From Petrolisthes cinctipes (taxonomy: Eukaryota; Arthropoda; Malacostraca; Decapoda; Porcellanidae), in NCBI GenBank assembly GCA_033782935.1, contig JAWQEG010000625.1, positions 125,001 to 189,000 of the forward strand: DNA of 64,000 nucleotides, in the 5' to 3' direction. Of this stretch, positions 25,096-37,600 are shown piece after piece. Both the position numbers and the translations under genes were made by a program. The notes beneath the pieces are model-generated. The model saw only the letters and a program-made list of their open reading frames with translations. It had not been told where the DNA came from and did no database searches. Within the stretch, counting starts at the first letter, position 1; every line of letters starts with the position of its first letter.

Positions 25096-26193
25096 ATCAG
25101 TACAAGTAACAATTAATTTAGGTAGGGGGTGAGGGACTCCAAAACAAAGCATTTCCCAAGTAAACCATGTTAAATCACCAAAACACTGAATAATACACCA
25201 GAAGAACATATTGGTTACCTTGTTCAATGGTAAAGTTTTACCGTATTGTGTTTACCAGACCAGTTCAGTACAACCTTCACAAACTGTACACTCAATCACT
25301 ATACACAAGGCAAGTACAGTAACATCCTTGAAAACTAGCACACACACATATTTCTATAATATACTGTACAGGTATTTCACAAAATCATTAAATCACTCGT
25401 CAATCTATTACACAAAAAGGCTGCCATCATTAACACACTGAGAAACTTAATGCACGGTGGGCTCTATAAATGTTACGTATATAATTATCATTCACCATTA
25501 TCACAATTATTATCAGGCCAGAGTTGACGAGAACACAACATTCTTACCACCATTACCTTCAACATTATATAATCACTCATCACAACACTACCATTAAATA
25601 TATACACACACACACATATATATATATACATACATACATGTGCTCTAGCTTGGGTAATACATTTCAGTGTATAAATATTGTACTAAATGGTTTGAAGCCT
25701 TGTTTACTATCCACCTCGTGTGTTTCAGATAAACGACCTTCATTCACGTCCATATTTATCATCATATCTCATTATATTTAACATCAAAGTGTTATTAAAC
25801 TATCACAACTATATGCCTCCATGTGTTGGTTATCATTCCACACATTAAAATACACCACGACACTCATAATTATGGAATAAATCCGTGTTTAGCTCACCAT
25901 CCACCTAAAAAGTACTTTCCTCGGCCCTGATGACGTCTGCTACCAGGTGAACCAGCGCGGGGACTCCTAACAACCAATCACAGGCCTCGACACAACACAC
26001 AAGACCAATCACAGAGCGTCTACCATACCCTTCACGGCACCATGACTTTACAGTGGTGCCACGTTGACCCGTAATGCGCAGATGTTGTAAGGTAGAGATA
26101 ACGGGGTGGTGGAGGAGATGTGGCACCTATGGGCGTGTGCGTGCACGTACTGGGAATCTAATAACTACTGTTGTTGTGAACTGTTATGGGAAT

Positions 26194-26325
26194 GGGCCGT
26201 ATTCAAGAACATCCGTGGTGTATACGATGGTGTGGTACTGTACGATGGCTCTGTTGTTTATCTATGGAGCCATCGTAACGGTACTACACCATCGTATGCA
26301 CCACAAACGTTCTTGAATAACGCCC
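26194..26325. mobile_element. Foldback MITE (near-perfect 132-bp palindrome)
   Basis: It begins GGGCCGTATTCAAGAAC and ends GTTCTTGAATAACGCCC. The arms are complementary almost to the centre (GATGGTGTGGTACTG with GTACTACACCATC, and ATGGCTC with GAGCCAT). The element is flanked by AAT on each side (26191-26193 and 26326-26328), a possible 3-bp target duplication. A diverged relative is at 63395-63493. Confidence 0.8.
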
Positions 26326-26394
26326 AATGACACGAGATAGCAACAGATAAGAAAAGGAATTTGTTGCACACTTTTCTTAACACTCGTAGCTCAG

Positions 26395-26395
26395 A

Positions 26396-26453
<58 letters not shown>
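26395..26453. repeat. (ATT)n microsatellite
   Basis: About 19 uninterrupted ATT units. Confidence 0.95.
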
Positions 26454-26457
<4 letters not shown>

Positions 26458-27164
26458 CCAGACATCATCGTCATTATTGTTACCGTAATCATTTATCATC
26501 CTATAATAGTCATCTGTACGTTATCAGATGTCACTTTATATTCATTCCATCGTTATCTTTCCTTATTTTCATCCGTCATATATAAATGTATGACTTATAA
26601 CATGAAGACTATGGCGCCATGTAAGATAAAATATTCATTATCTATTAAGTTCAATTTCTGTGGATATATTGCAAAACCGGAAGGAATCAATTTAAGCAAG
26701 TATCCCATACCAACAGTAATAACAAAGCAAGTCACACTACAATTCCTTGGACATTTTCACAAGATCTGAGAAATTCGGGAACAAACTAATAAATTGCATG
26801 TTTGTACGGTAGTCATTTATTGCAAACCACATACATACAAGAGGAGAAAAGATTAACAGCTGAAATATATATAGACAAACAATTATTTTATCATATGAAC
26901 AAAAGATAATTCATACAACTTTAATTAGCATGATACAAAATAATTATATACTTCTTGTTCTGGGGAATATTTTGGTCCTATCTTGGGAAATATTTAGGGG
27001 TCAGTCTTGGGATTTCTTGGTGATTTTTTGTGGTTTCAACAAGTGTTACAAGTGCCATTAAGTGCCAGCAGTGCCAGGGCCAGCAGTAGTAGTGACAGTG
27101 TAGTAGACGAGGTGTTGACTTGGGGTGGTGTGTGTGTGTATGTGTGTGTGTGTATTTCAACTTG

Positions 27165-27625
27165 TTGCTTGGGTTATTATTAAAATTACACCTTGGTAAT
27201 AAATAAATAATGTCTATAACTGGTAAAACATTATAAGTATACATTATTTGACACTTGTTATGTAATAGAATAATAATAGTAATAATACGTTACTTTTTTG
27301 TGTAATGTGTTATTGTTGTTATGGAGTTACACCTTAGAAATAAATAAATAATGTCCATAACTGGTAAAACATTATAAGTATACATTATTTGACACTTATT
27401 ATGTAATGGAATAATAATAATGTTACGTTACTTTTTGTGTAATGTGATAAATGTAATGTGTTATTTTTATGGAGTTACACCTTAGAAATAAATAAATAAC
27501 GTCCATAACTGGTAAATCATTATAGTATTTGACACTTGTTATGTAATAGAATAATAATAATAATACGTTACTATTTGTGTAATGTGATAAATGTAATGTG
27601 TTATTGTTGTTATGGAGTGTGTTGC
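27165..27625. repeat. Tandem array of three units, about 130-160 bp each
   Basis: Each unit contains GGAGTTACACC (the first diverged), TTAGAAATAAATAAATAATG, TCCATAACTGGTAAAAC, TTGACACTTGTTATGTAAT and ACGTTACTTTTTGTGTAATG. The units differ by small indels. The array ends about 25 bp before the acceptor of the first recognised MXRA7 exon. Confidence 0.85.
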
Positions 27626-27678
27626 ATTTATTATTATTGTTATTGTTGCAGATTGCTAAGGATCCATTCAACACTGTA

Positions 27679-30600
27679 ATGAAGGGATATAATGACTCAC
27701 AAACATGGGAGGTGAGTAATTATAGTGAAGATAATATTATGAACTGGGATACAATACCATTATGACGTGTAAATAATGACGTGTTATATATACACATATA
27801 TTTTGGTAAATATTGAAAGAATTACCAGCTAGATCCCAGTATTTTTCCCCGGTCATTTCCTGTACTTTACCATGGTTATTTCCCGGTAGTCTACCCGGGT
27901 TAGGTCCCGGTAGTCTGATGCAGTCTAGGTTAGGTTAGGTAAGGTCAGGCTAATTTCTAAATGCTCCATTTGAATATGCCCTATCTTGGAAATGGGGCAT
28001 TTGCGGAGGAAATGCCATAGAAGAAAAGTCTTAGAATGGTCTAAATACCTAAGTGAGTAATGAAGGTAGAAAAACCGTACGCAATAACGGTAATTCTTTC
28101 AATATTTACCAATAATACAGCATACTGTATACTTCCCCATACAGGCATGGTTGGGTTCGTTGGAAGTGCTGTGGAATAACACGTCGGGAATCTTTGTGTT
28201 GTCGGTGCTGGCGTCCGTGGCCGTCATCCTGGCCACCTGGGCAATGAAAAGTCACCAGTGGCCACACCAACACTGCCACAAACAGAAGACGCACATGTGT
28301 GATGGTGGTGATGAGGTGAACACAGAAGATGACACACACACACAACACACAGCAGACGAAGAAAATAAGCTTGTGGATCAGGTGAGGGGATTATGATATA
28401 CAGTAGTTGTTATTAGTCAAGGGTTTGTCTCACTCATCTATACCTATATATTGATAAGGACATTTGTAGCCCGTTCACTCATCCATGTATTTTAACAACA
28501 ATGTTTTTATTTCATCTCTTCATTCCTATATTTTGGATTTTTACCCATTTACCCATCTTTATACCCTGATAATGAAGGTCTGATTTCCTCCAACAATGTA
28601 ACGTCTGCAAAAAGAGTTTTGGAACCACCCCTTTAGCAGTGTGATGTAATATTGGTAAACCTGACTTGCGAGTGTCATACCTCTGCCACCCTCCCTGTCT
28701 CTCCGGCACCCGAGCCCCAGGCCACTGTCCCTCAGTGGCTCATGGGCAGGCAAGTAGAGATGATGTTATTTCACCCAGTGCTATTTTTTTCTGGGTATTT
28801 CACGGTTATTTTTGTTCTAAAATACTCACACATTTCCTTATGTTTGATAATGAATAGTTAGATAGTAAGATTTCTTGAACACTCAAAGTTTAATTTAAAA
28901 TCAGCTAAACTTTTGATATAAAAAAAATTGTCACTGCCGCAGCACATATATTATCGGCCTGGGCAAAGATGATACCCGTCCCGGATGACACGAGGCACCA
29001 GCTGCCCAGTCGGCGGAGTACCAACCCTACACCGCTTAACCATGTTAAAATTAACCTAGGGGTGGTTCCAAAACTTTTTTTGTAAACTGTACATGTACTG
29101 TACAAATGTTTCTACAATGCCCTACAATATTTTAAGGCAGGGTTGTGATTCACAGAACTGAAGTAATCCCTTTCCTCTCATTCCTCTATTCTATCTTTCT
29201 TTTTCCTTCATGCATGCTGTTGAAGTTAGAGGGGGAAGAGAGGAAAAAGACAAATTATATTTTACTGTATGTTATAATATATGTGGAGAGATTGTGAAGT
29301 GTGAAAGGTTAGCGTGTGTTTGAGATTGGCTTTATTGATCATCTATATATAATGATGATGGAGGTAGTGAGATGTCATTAAGGGTATTGATTGGCTCTCA
29401 TCACTGGCAGGGAATGAGTAAGATACAGTATTGATTTATCCAACATGTATCAACACACACGCACACTTCTCTCATGTCCCTTGTCACTCTGTAATACTCG
29501 TAGCTGTACCATATTGTACAAAATTATAATACAGTATATTGTAGACTTTGATAATTATGACTGCAGTATGTTTCATTTTATATTGCTATACAGTACTTTA
29601 TCTTCTGCAACTATTATTAAACTTGGCATCAGTTTATGTAATATCGTACACTCAGTTGCAGAAAGGAGTCCTGTATCCTCTTTCCTACCTCACTACCCTA
29701 CCCCTAGACCAAATGAGGCAGTGTTGCAGTAGTGATGAACGTCTGTATGAATGAAGAAATTTTCTCTCTGTAATGACGGACGTAAGTGGCGACTGAGATT
29801 CCACATTTGGTTCAGGGGTAGGGTAGTGAGGTAAGAAAGGGGATACAGGAACTCTTTTCTGTAGCTGTACCAGGAGTGCAGTAACTAATGGCAGGACAAC
29901 ATCTTATAGGGCCATTATGGTACTGGAGGCTTAGCAAAGTATGAAGGAAAAACAAGGAAAGAAATAATAGATACAGAGCTAATAGTGATTAACTCTGGAC
30001 CTGACAAATGTAAACCTTAAATAATACTTGTCTACAGAGTGAAAAGTCAACACTGGGAGCCAACAACAAACGACATGTACTGGAGACGGTACAGAAGAGC
30101 ATGACTGATCAGCAACGCAGTGAAGAGAAGGAGTAAGTACAGTAGGATACCATGTTGCATTTTTATTTTAACTTGTTGAAAGTGTACCGGTTCCCTTATT
30201 TAATTTCTTGGCTACTTCAGTAAATATAGTGAAATTCTAGACAAATTACACCAATGATTTACACAACTAGGTACTTATCTGCAACTTATAAACACTAAAA
30301 TGTATCTACGGTCATAATACAGTCCTTAGACGGGAATATTTGCCTGGATAAATATATACTACAATTTTCAGAAGGAATACAGCTATTTTTATATTATGGT
30401 GAGCCCCTCGAGATCTTGGATAGCTTCACTTCCCTTGTCAGTGTAGTCCAGAGATCCTCGAGCACTGGAAGGTACCAAACTGGAGTTGGGAAGGGTGTCT
30501 ATGTGAAGGCTTCCTTAAGCCGCGTCCACACTATAGGGGTTATGAGTCTGGGCGGTGTTGCTGCGAGCTGGATTTGGTGACCCCAGGGCTGTTGGCAACA

Positions 30601-31603
30601 CTCCCCAAGTGAATCTAGCCAGTGGGCATATTTGGGTGGTAGTGCGGACTCACGGAACGGCAGTCAGTCAGTCAGTCACGCATTGCATCTCTTTGGGAGC
30701 GGACGTGCGCCGCTTCGTTCTTCTTCCTCACCATATTATGTGCTGCTAACTGTACACGCATCTATAAATGTCCTGTCTCCTCTCACTCCCAGTCAGATAA
30801 TGCAAATAATTATGCTGTTGGGAATGGACAATAATAATTAATATAATAATTAACATGCATTTATTGGAATAACTCATACTTTATAAAAAGTATGGATCAC
30901 TGCTTTTACAAAGTTCAAGAGTTTAGTATGGTTTAGACCATAAGTTATTTACAAATATACTTGTGTGTATGTGTGTGCAAACACACCAACACAACCACAC
31001 TACCTGCCAGCATGGTGGCGGACTTACAATACTAGGGGCACGCCGTGTAATAACTGTCTTGTATAGTGTGGAGACGTGGACGTGATCACATCCCAGCAAC
31101 ACAACCCAACGTTCCACCACCTGTGTCATTGCCCCTAGTGTGGTCGCCGCCTTAGAGGGTTTCCAAGAGAGGGCACCAAATGCTAGGTGCAGCAAAGTGC
31201 TAACAGGCATAATTATAACCCCCAATTTTGATGATCAATGCTCAGTGTGATAACCAAGCCAATTTTAGCAATATTTTATAGTTAGGTACAAATTTACCAT
31301 TTCTATGCTTAATCTTTCCATTTGCAAGTACTGTACATCAGCTACTTTTAGCACCTTTGGATAGTGTTCTTCAGCTCAGTTCCTATCAATTTGGGATCTC
31401 AAATTATTAATACAGTATTGTGGTGGGCAATGTTGCTGCTCTGTAAGTTGTCTCTCAGAGAATCTCATATATCATGTTGTGTTGACAGAGCACAGTCACA
31501 GCAACTGGCAGCCATATTTAAGATGATGCAGGAACAAGAGGAGAAGTTTGGAGAGACAACCATAGACGACATCAGAGACCAGATGAAGCTGTACTGCGGC
31601 TAA
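27679..31603 (+). CDS. MXRA7: MXRA7 homolog, single-pass membrane protein
   Basis: Four coding exons: 27679-27711, 28145-28381, 30038-30132 and 31489-31603, all in phase, giving 159 residues. The first exon starts at an acceptor (27652) and is open upstream of ATG 27679, so further 5' coding sequence is possible. Seen: a short lumenal start, one hydrophobic helix (GIFVLSVLASVAVILATW, about residues 25-43), a His-rich then Asp/Glu/Thr-rich linker (CHKQKTHMCDGGDE, DDTHTQH), and a C-terminal helical module QSQQLAAIFKMMQEQEEKFG followed by a TTIDDIRDQMKLY ending. The last module is the diagnostic feature: it matches the conserved C terminus of matrix-remodelling-associated protein 7 (QLAAIF-K-M, KFGE, D-Q-LY). 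The molecular role of the family is poorly known. All three introns contain mobile elements (27805-28110, 28601-29089, 29645-29875, 30517-31152). Confidence 0.75.
27805..28110. mobile_element. GGTA-type MITE in MXRA7 intron 1
   Basis: It starts GGTAAATATTGAAAG and ends TCTTTCAATATTTACC. Internally it has GGTTAGGTCCCGGTAGTCTG, a short TCTAGGTTAGGTTAGGTAAGG tract and ATGCCCTATCTTGG. The 8-bp flanks do not match. Confidence 0.8.
28601..29089. mobile_element. Tc1/mariner-like MITE, copy A, in MXRA7 intron 2
   Basis: Terminal inverted repeats AGAGTTTTGGAACCACCCCT (left) and GGGGTGGTTCCAAAACTTTT (right, ending ACTG), flanked by TA on both sides. The interior has no transposase frame. It matches copy B at 37578-38050 in the opposite orientation, including the landmarks ATTAACTTGGG-like, GGCGGAGTACCAACC and AAATCAGCTAAACTTTTGAT. 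Copy A is more diverged at its ends. Confidence 0.85.
29645..29875. mobile_element. Foldback element, about 68-bp arms
   Basis: The left arm (TTGCAGAAAGGAGTCCTG ... CACTACCCTACCCCTAG) and right arm (CAGGGGTAGGGTAGTGAGG ... CAGGAACTCTTTTCTGTAG) are complementary over about 68 bp with few mismatches. The loop of about 80 bp contains a second small inverted pair, GACGTTCATC-like. It lies in MXRA7 intron 2. Confidence 0.75.
30517..31152. mobile_element. TIR element flanked by TTA, in MXRA7 intron 3
   Basis: The left end AAGCCGCGTCCACACTATAG and right end CTAGTGTGGTCGCCGCCTT are inverted repeats. Both are flanked by TTA, a 3-bp site typical of PIF/Harbinger elements. The interior of about 640 bp is GC-rich at the ends, AT-rich in the middle, and has no transposase. 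Superfamily placement is inference. Confidence 0.55.
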
Positions 31604-34600
31604 CACTTTGTTTTGTATGCAAGAGGAGTCACAAGCAGAGTAATGGCCGGGAATGGTTTGCCAAACATCACTATCATCATCACCACCAACACCTGGACCA
31701 TAACTGACTTTCCTTGCATATTGTTTTCTTACATTCCCAGTCACTCAGAAATTGGACACCTGGTCAGGTATTCATAATATGTCTGATGTGGAAGAGATGT
31801 CAACAGATAAGTGGGTTATGATTTCTCCAGTGTGCCAAGATAAGGATTATCTAGATTTAGTTTGTCTGTTTTATGACACAGTTTAGAAAACTTGATGACC
31901 TCCAATTTGCTGACAAACATAAGGACTTCAAAAACCATTATGAATAGTGACAGTGAACAATTTTGTTTGATTGGTCTGATCTACTCACGTAACTTACATA
32001 TTGAAACAGTTTAAGGAAATATGAACAAGGAGGGGATTGAATAATTGAAGCACAAATAATGTATGCCATGTTAGTAGATAATTGCACTGAACTTGCAAGA
32101 AATATGCTATCTATCTATAGCTCTGACGCCTCTTTCCCTCCGGGAACTCCCCCCAAGGGAGTGGCCACGGCAGAAGTGCCTCCAGTTCTCCCTGTTACAA
32201 CACTCCCTTCTTACTTGGTCAAGCCCTCCCCTGCCCCTCACGTTTCTCTCCTTTACATACTCTTCCACTCTGTACTGCCATCTAACCGAAATATGCTACT
32301 GACCCTTAACCTGTATTGTCCAGTTTTACAAACAGTTCTAAATGGCCGTGTATTTAATGTCAATATGCATGATCCAGTGAATTACAAGAAGCAAATTTAT
32401 ATAATATTCTGTACTGTACTGTAATGTCAAAATGATTGGATACTATTAAACGCAAGTGTTTCTGTGTCACTCACGACTCCTGACTATAATCTAAGTGTTG
32501 CTAGTCACTAGTTTTTTAAAGCTAAAATGAAAACCTGTACTGGGCATTGAAATCATATTTTGTCATTGAAGGATTATTAGTACTTGTGGAAAACGGCTCT
32601 GTGTGTGAAAACAAAACAAATCATATTTTGAACTTCTTACTTTTTTTTTTATTTCATGGGCAGGGGTATTAAGCAGGCACAAACCGGGGACAACCATTTT
32701 TCTTTGACATCAACTATAAACATTGGCTGTGAAGCCAGAAGACAAACTAGGTGATATACTCATAGTAAATTGTGAGTGCAGCCGGTAATTTTGTGTGGTT
32801 GATAATAAACGATATCATGATTTTGTAATAAATATTGCATGTTTCTAGTCCTAGGCCTGAGTGATTATAGTGGTCAAACAATACAGTATAATACAATGTG
32901 AAATAACTAGTAACAGGCCATATAGATTGTACTATTTACTGTAATGCTAAGATGGAACAAGACAATAGACAAATAAAAGAAAATGGGGGAACGTGGAACG
33001 AAACTAAAGCACAATAGAGGAGGGAGTACTACACATATTCATAATGGGCACATTGGTGAAATGTTGTAGTTTATGTGTCCCAACACTATTATCTGTGACT
33101 GTATTAGGATAGCACTATATTTTTTTAACACATACAGTAGTAACAATAGTTCTTAATACAAAGAAGCTCTTGTTATCCACTGTTTCACTGTGAATGCCCA
33201 ACTCATATATGTTCCTTGGTGTAAACAGGGTGTCTATGCACTAGAACACTGATTGTCTTGATGTTTGTAATAGTCCAGGACATGTAAGTCTTACTGGAGG
33301 CTATTGGAAGTTTGTGCCTTTAACTGTACATTGCCCATTGCACAAGGATTCACTCCATATGGTACTTTTCACACCCATAACCCCAATGTATACAGTATTG
33401 AGGTTTCACTGTACCACTACAAAGGTTATTTACTTAACAGACCAAATGCTCTTCCAACACCTTTACACGCAATTGTTCAATTAATTTTTTCATTGTGGTT
33501 TAGGGTCATGTCTTAGTGATTTTTACTGGAGAATGCAATTTTCAAATTTTTTACACAAAACTTGAATGGCAAGGCAATTTCCTGAATTAATATGTTTCAC
33601 TATAAAAGCACAGCTGTACTCATTTTTTATTTCAGGAAATGTACCATCCTCTATATTAAGCAGCTCCTGGTAGAAAATGAACAGCTCATAAGTAAAGGTG
33701 CTGGACAAGAATATGGCCTGACCAACAAACAGTAATACATGTATTTGATAAATGATAAAAAAAGAAATTAACATAAGTGTTGAAACTGAAAGTTCTACCA
33801 TGTAGTGTTACTATTAGTTGTGGAAAGAGTGCTCATATCTTACAATTTTAAACAAATATGTGATAGAGGCTGAAGAAAATTCTGAAATGTAAATTGAATG
33901 GTTTAATATTTCTGAAGAATTTCTGCATGTAAGGAATGTAAAATATATTTATATACAGATAGTTTATAAGGGTCTAATTAACCCCAATTTATTTAAAAGC
34001 ATAATTGAAGAATACAAATACAAATTGAAGAAGAATACAAATAGGAAAGTTTCAAGATACATAATTTATGGGAGATACAAATAATAAATTATTAATAACA
34101 AACAAACAAGAAAATTCCAATTACTGTATGTATAAATCCATAGATTTACAAATGAAGGCAAATACTTATCGACAATTTTCTACAGAACTCCTCTTCCCCA
34201 CAATGTGGCAAATTAAAGGTGTTGCAAGGCCACTGTATCATCCACGTTACCACCGTTGCCTTCCATATTGTAGGTACTGTACTAATTTTGTTGACCAATA
34301 CTGTACGGGTGGATGGAAGACTGAGTTATCTTGTGTTGACTGCCCTGTTGGGATTCCAATCCCATGAAAGTGAGGGGAAACAACTTTCCCGTCACCAACC
34401 CTTGACTACTCAGCCATGGACTAAAACCGTTCTTTAAATAATAGCAGTTATTGCAAAAAACTACATTAACTTGCCACAGGAATCCTTATACCTGTATATA
34501 CAAGTACAGTACATATTATAATACTGTACTGTTGTTCCTAAGAATGCCAGAACCACCTCTGGGTAGTGGGTGCTTGGTGTGGTCAATCCCTGGCTGAAGT

Positions 34601-34667
34601 GAGGTGTCAATACTAAGGAACAAAACTCTACATCATCTCCATATATACACATTTCCAATATGAAGCT
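31604..34667. other. Interval between MXRA7 and the MAD1 3' end
   Basis: Converging 3' ends of two genes. The first part is likely MXRA7 3' UTR, with AATAAA words at about 32807 and 32829. A decayed GATTCCTCC-family MITE lies at about 31800-31930. No further exon is supported. Confidence 0.5.
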
Positions 34668-37600
34668 TTAATCTAATATAACTAAATCATCACTGTTGTC
34701 ATTCTCGTCTTCCTGGGCTTCATCTGAGTCCTCATCTGACATGACCACAACCTCTTCCTCACCTCTTGCATCCTCCTCTTCCTCCTCCTCATCACCTTCC
34801 TCCATCTCTTCTTCTTCCTCCTGTGAAGGAGAGGAAGTCTGCTGGAATCCAGCCTGGCGATTGAAGAGTTCTATGGTGAGGGCTGAGAGGAAGGCTGGAT
34901 AGGATTTTTCATGTGTGAGGTACGCATCGATCAGATACTCCAGACTGGCTGAGAAGTCTGTCTCCAGTAATCGTAGCTCGTGGTTTTCAGTTTTCTGAAA
35001 TGTACATTTTATTGTGTTATTCTCTTACTTGCCCATCAAAAATCATACTCATTTTATTTGAACTATATTGTGTATTGCTGTGTGTCAAACAGTGGCATAA
35101 TTCTCTTTTTTTTTTCCCCCTGTGTGTGTGTGTGTGTGTGTGCATATACTAACCTCAAAGAGAAGGTAGTCATCAGAAGATTCGACATACATGGATATAA
35201 GTTTGTAATGGTTGTCTCCGTAAGTGTCAACACGGTATCCAGTCAGTCGGTACACCACTTCCCGCATCTCCAGTGCTCGACGCTTGAATGCTTCCATCAT
35301 CCTCTTGTTACGCGACTCCAATGATTTGACCTTCTCCTGGAGTTCTATAGGATGGGAAGAAAGTAAAGTTAAGTTAGGTTTGGTGTCATTGTCTACATTC
35401 CACAGGCTGCCAGACCAAACAGCCCCTGGTCCCTGAAGACGGCCATGACTTAGACCATGCTTTCCCACAATGTCCTCATGGAGTGTATGTTATTATGCAG
35501 TGTAGTCTTCCATAATATGGTTTATACAATAGTGTAGAGTTGGGCAGTGAGGACTGATTTAGAATAATTCAGGTTATGTCCAGTTTGTCATGCAGAAACC
35601 AACCAGTAATTTGTTTGCTTGGCTGTGAGGACTGTGCGAGATTCATGTCAACTTGTTGGGTGAGGTTGTGGGTTTCCCCGGCCTCCAGCAGTTTGATTCT
35701 CTCCCGCAGCTCATTGTTCTCTTCCTTCATACGTTCCAGCTCAGTTTTATGACCTTCTCTTGCACGTGCCAGAGGATTGTCCCTGGGAGAGTAGAGAATT
35801 CATGGTTATGGGAATGAATGAATAAAAAGGGGTGCTAAGCCAGAAAAACCTTATACCACAAAAGTGGAGACCAAAATGAGGGACAGCAAACACATAAGAA
35901 ATGGAATGAATGGGACAGTGGAAAAGAGAAGAAAAGAGAGAGGGAGGAGAGCAAACACAAAAGAAAAAGAAGGAAGAGAGGGACAGTGGAAGAGGAAAAT
36001 GAATGGTAGGATTTGAAGATCACTTATATTGGAGTCGACTGTGTATCAGGTTACATAATATAGCCTCCTACCCATTCCATCATCTTTATTAATTAAAATT
36101 GTCACACACACTCTTACTTGAAGTGGAGGACTTTGGTCTTGGTGGGATCGTAGTCTCCCTTGAGGGCCCTGGTCTCCAGCCTCAGCTCCAGCACCTCCTT
36201 CTCTCTCTCCAGTTCCTTTACTTTGACATCCATCTCCTCCACTCTCTTCTCCAACTCCTTGATCTTCTTCTCCCTCTCCTTCTCCTTTTCCTCCACTACC
36301 TTAACCTGGTCCTCCCTCTCCTGCAGCCTCTCCTCCAGTTGCTTTACCTTCTCCAGCTCCTCTGATCTCTGTTGGAAAGTTAACAATGGCTAATATGAGT
36401 TTATTGGTAATGATTATTCCAGTCAGTGTCAGAAACCAGATTTTTTGGTGCAGTTTGTCCCAAATTATATTATATTTACCGAAAAAGCTAAGAAATTTAG
36501 GAAGTCAGTATTTTTTGTCAGATAAAAAAAATGGAGTATATGACACCTTTTAACAGTTATGTACAGTACTCATAATTTTAACCTTGGGTTGGGTGTGTTT
36601 TGTTGTCCTTGGAGTGCCACGTTCAGCAGCCTCCAGGTCATCCTCGAGGCGCTTGAGTTCCTGTTGGTAGAGCGTGAGTTGTTCCTCAAGGCGACGAGTG
36701 CGTTCCTGACTCACAGCTGAGTGGTTGATGGTCACCTCTGACTCGTACGATGACAATACATTCCTCAATCCATCTCGCTCCTGAGGACAAGAGCACATAA
36801 TATATACACGACTGGTTAACTCTGGAACACTCTACCTTATACCTTGATCCATCTATACAACGACTTATGTTCCTTCAAACACAATGGACATGATTTTAGG
36901 CCACACCCCTCTTTCTATTTAACAGGTGACAACATAGAGTGAGCTTCAAGCCTTTATTCTTCATATTCCACAATACAGAATATAATATGGTTCATAGAGA
37001 AGTGGTCCTGAATTTACCTTAGTAACGAGGATCAGTTTACGCTGGAGCCTCTTGACCAAGTGGGCATTCTGTTGCGTGCTGCGCTGTTCCTGCTCCAACT
37101 TCTGTCGTAGTCTGTTCACCTCATTTTCAGATGCCTCACGACTGCCTCGGTGTGACTGAAGGCTGTAAAGATATGCAGTACTGTAAATATTTTATACATT
37201 CAGCAAGGCACCTGAGGAATGTCAACAACAATATACTCCCTACAATTCCACCACAAATCCTGCAACACACCAAACATACTAACTTAGCTCTCAGTTCTTG
37301 TATATTATCGCTGATGGCTTGGTCTCCCTTCCGAAGCTTGGCCATATAAAAGTGCAGGTCTTCTGGTGTGGCAGGGCGTCGAAGCTCCAGCTCCTCCTTA
37401 CCTAGAACCTCAAACCTCGCCAGTTTTGCCTGTCAGAGTGAAAACAAATAATCTTAGCATCCGACCCACCAAACTGGCTAATGGTTAATATGTATAGGAT
37501 AGAAAGAAAACTAACAGACGACCCTTTATATAACATAAATAAATACTTGTACTTACTACTACATTTTAAACTCAGTACAGTTGGCAAAAAAAGTTTCGTT

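Noticed and set aside
36099..36393. Plus-strand Leu- and Ser-rich frames opposite MAD1 exon 11
   Set aside because: They are antisense readings of Glu/Lys/Leu codons of the coiled coil.
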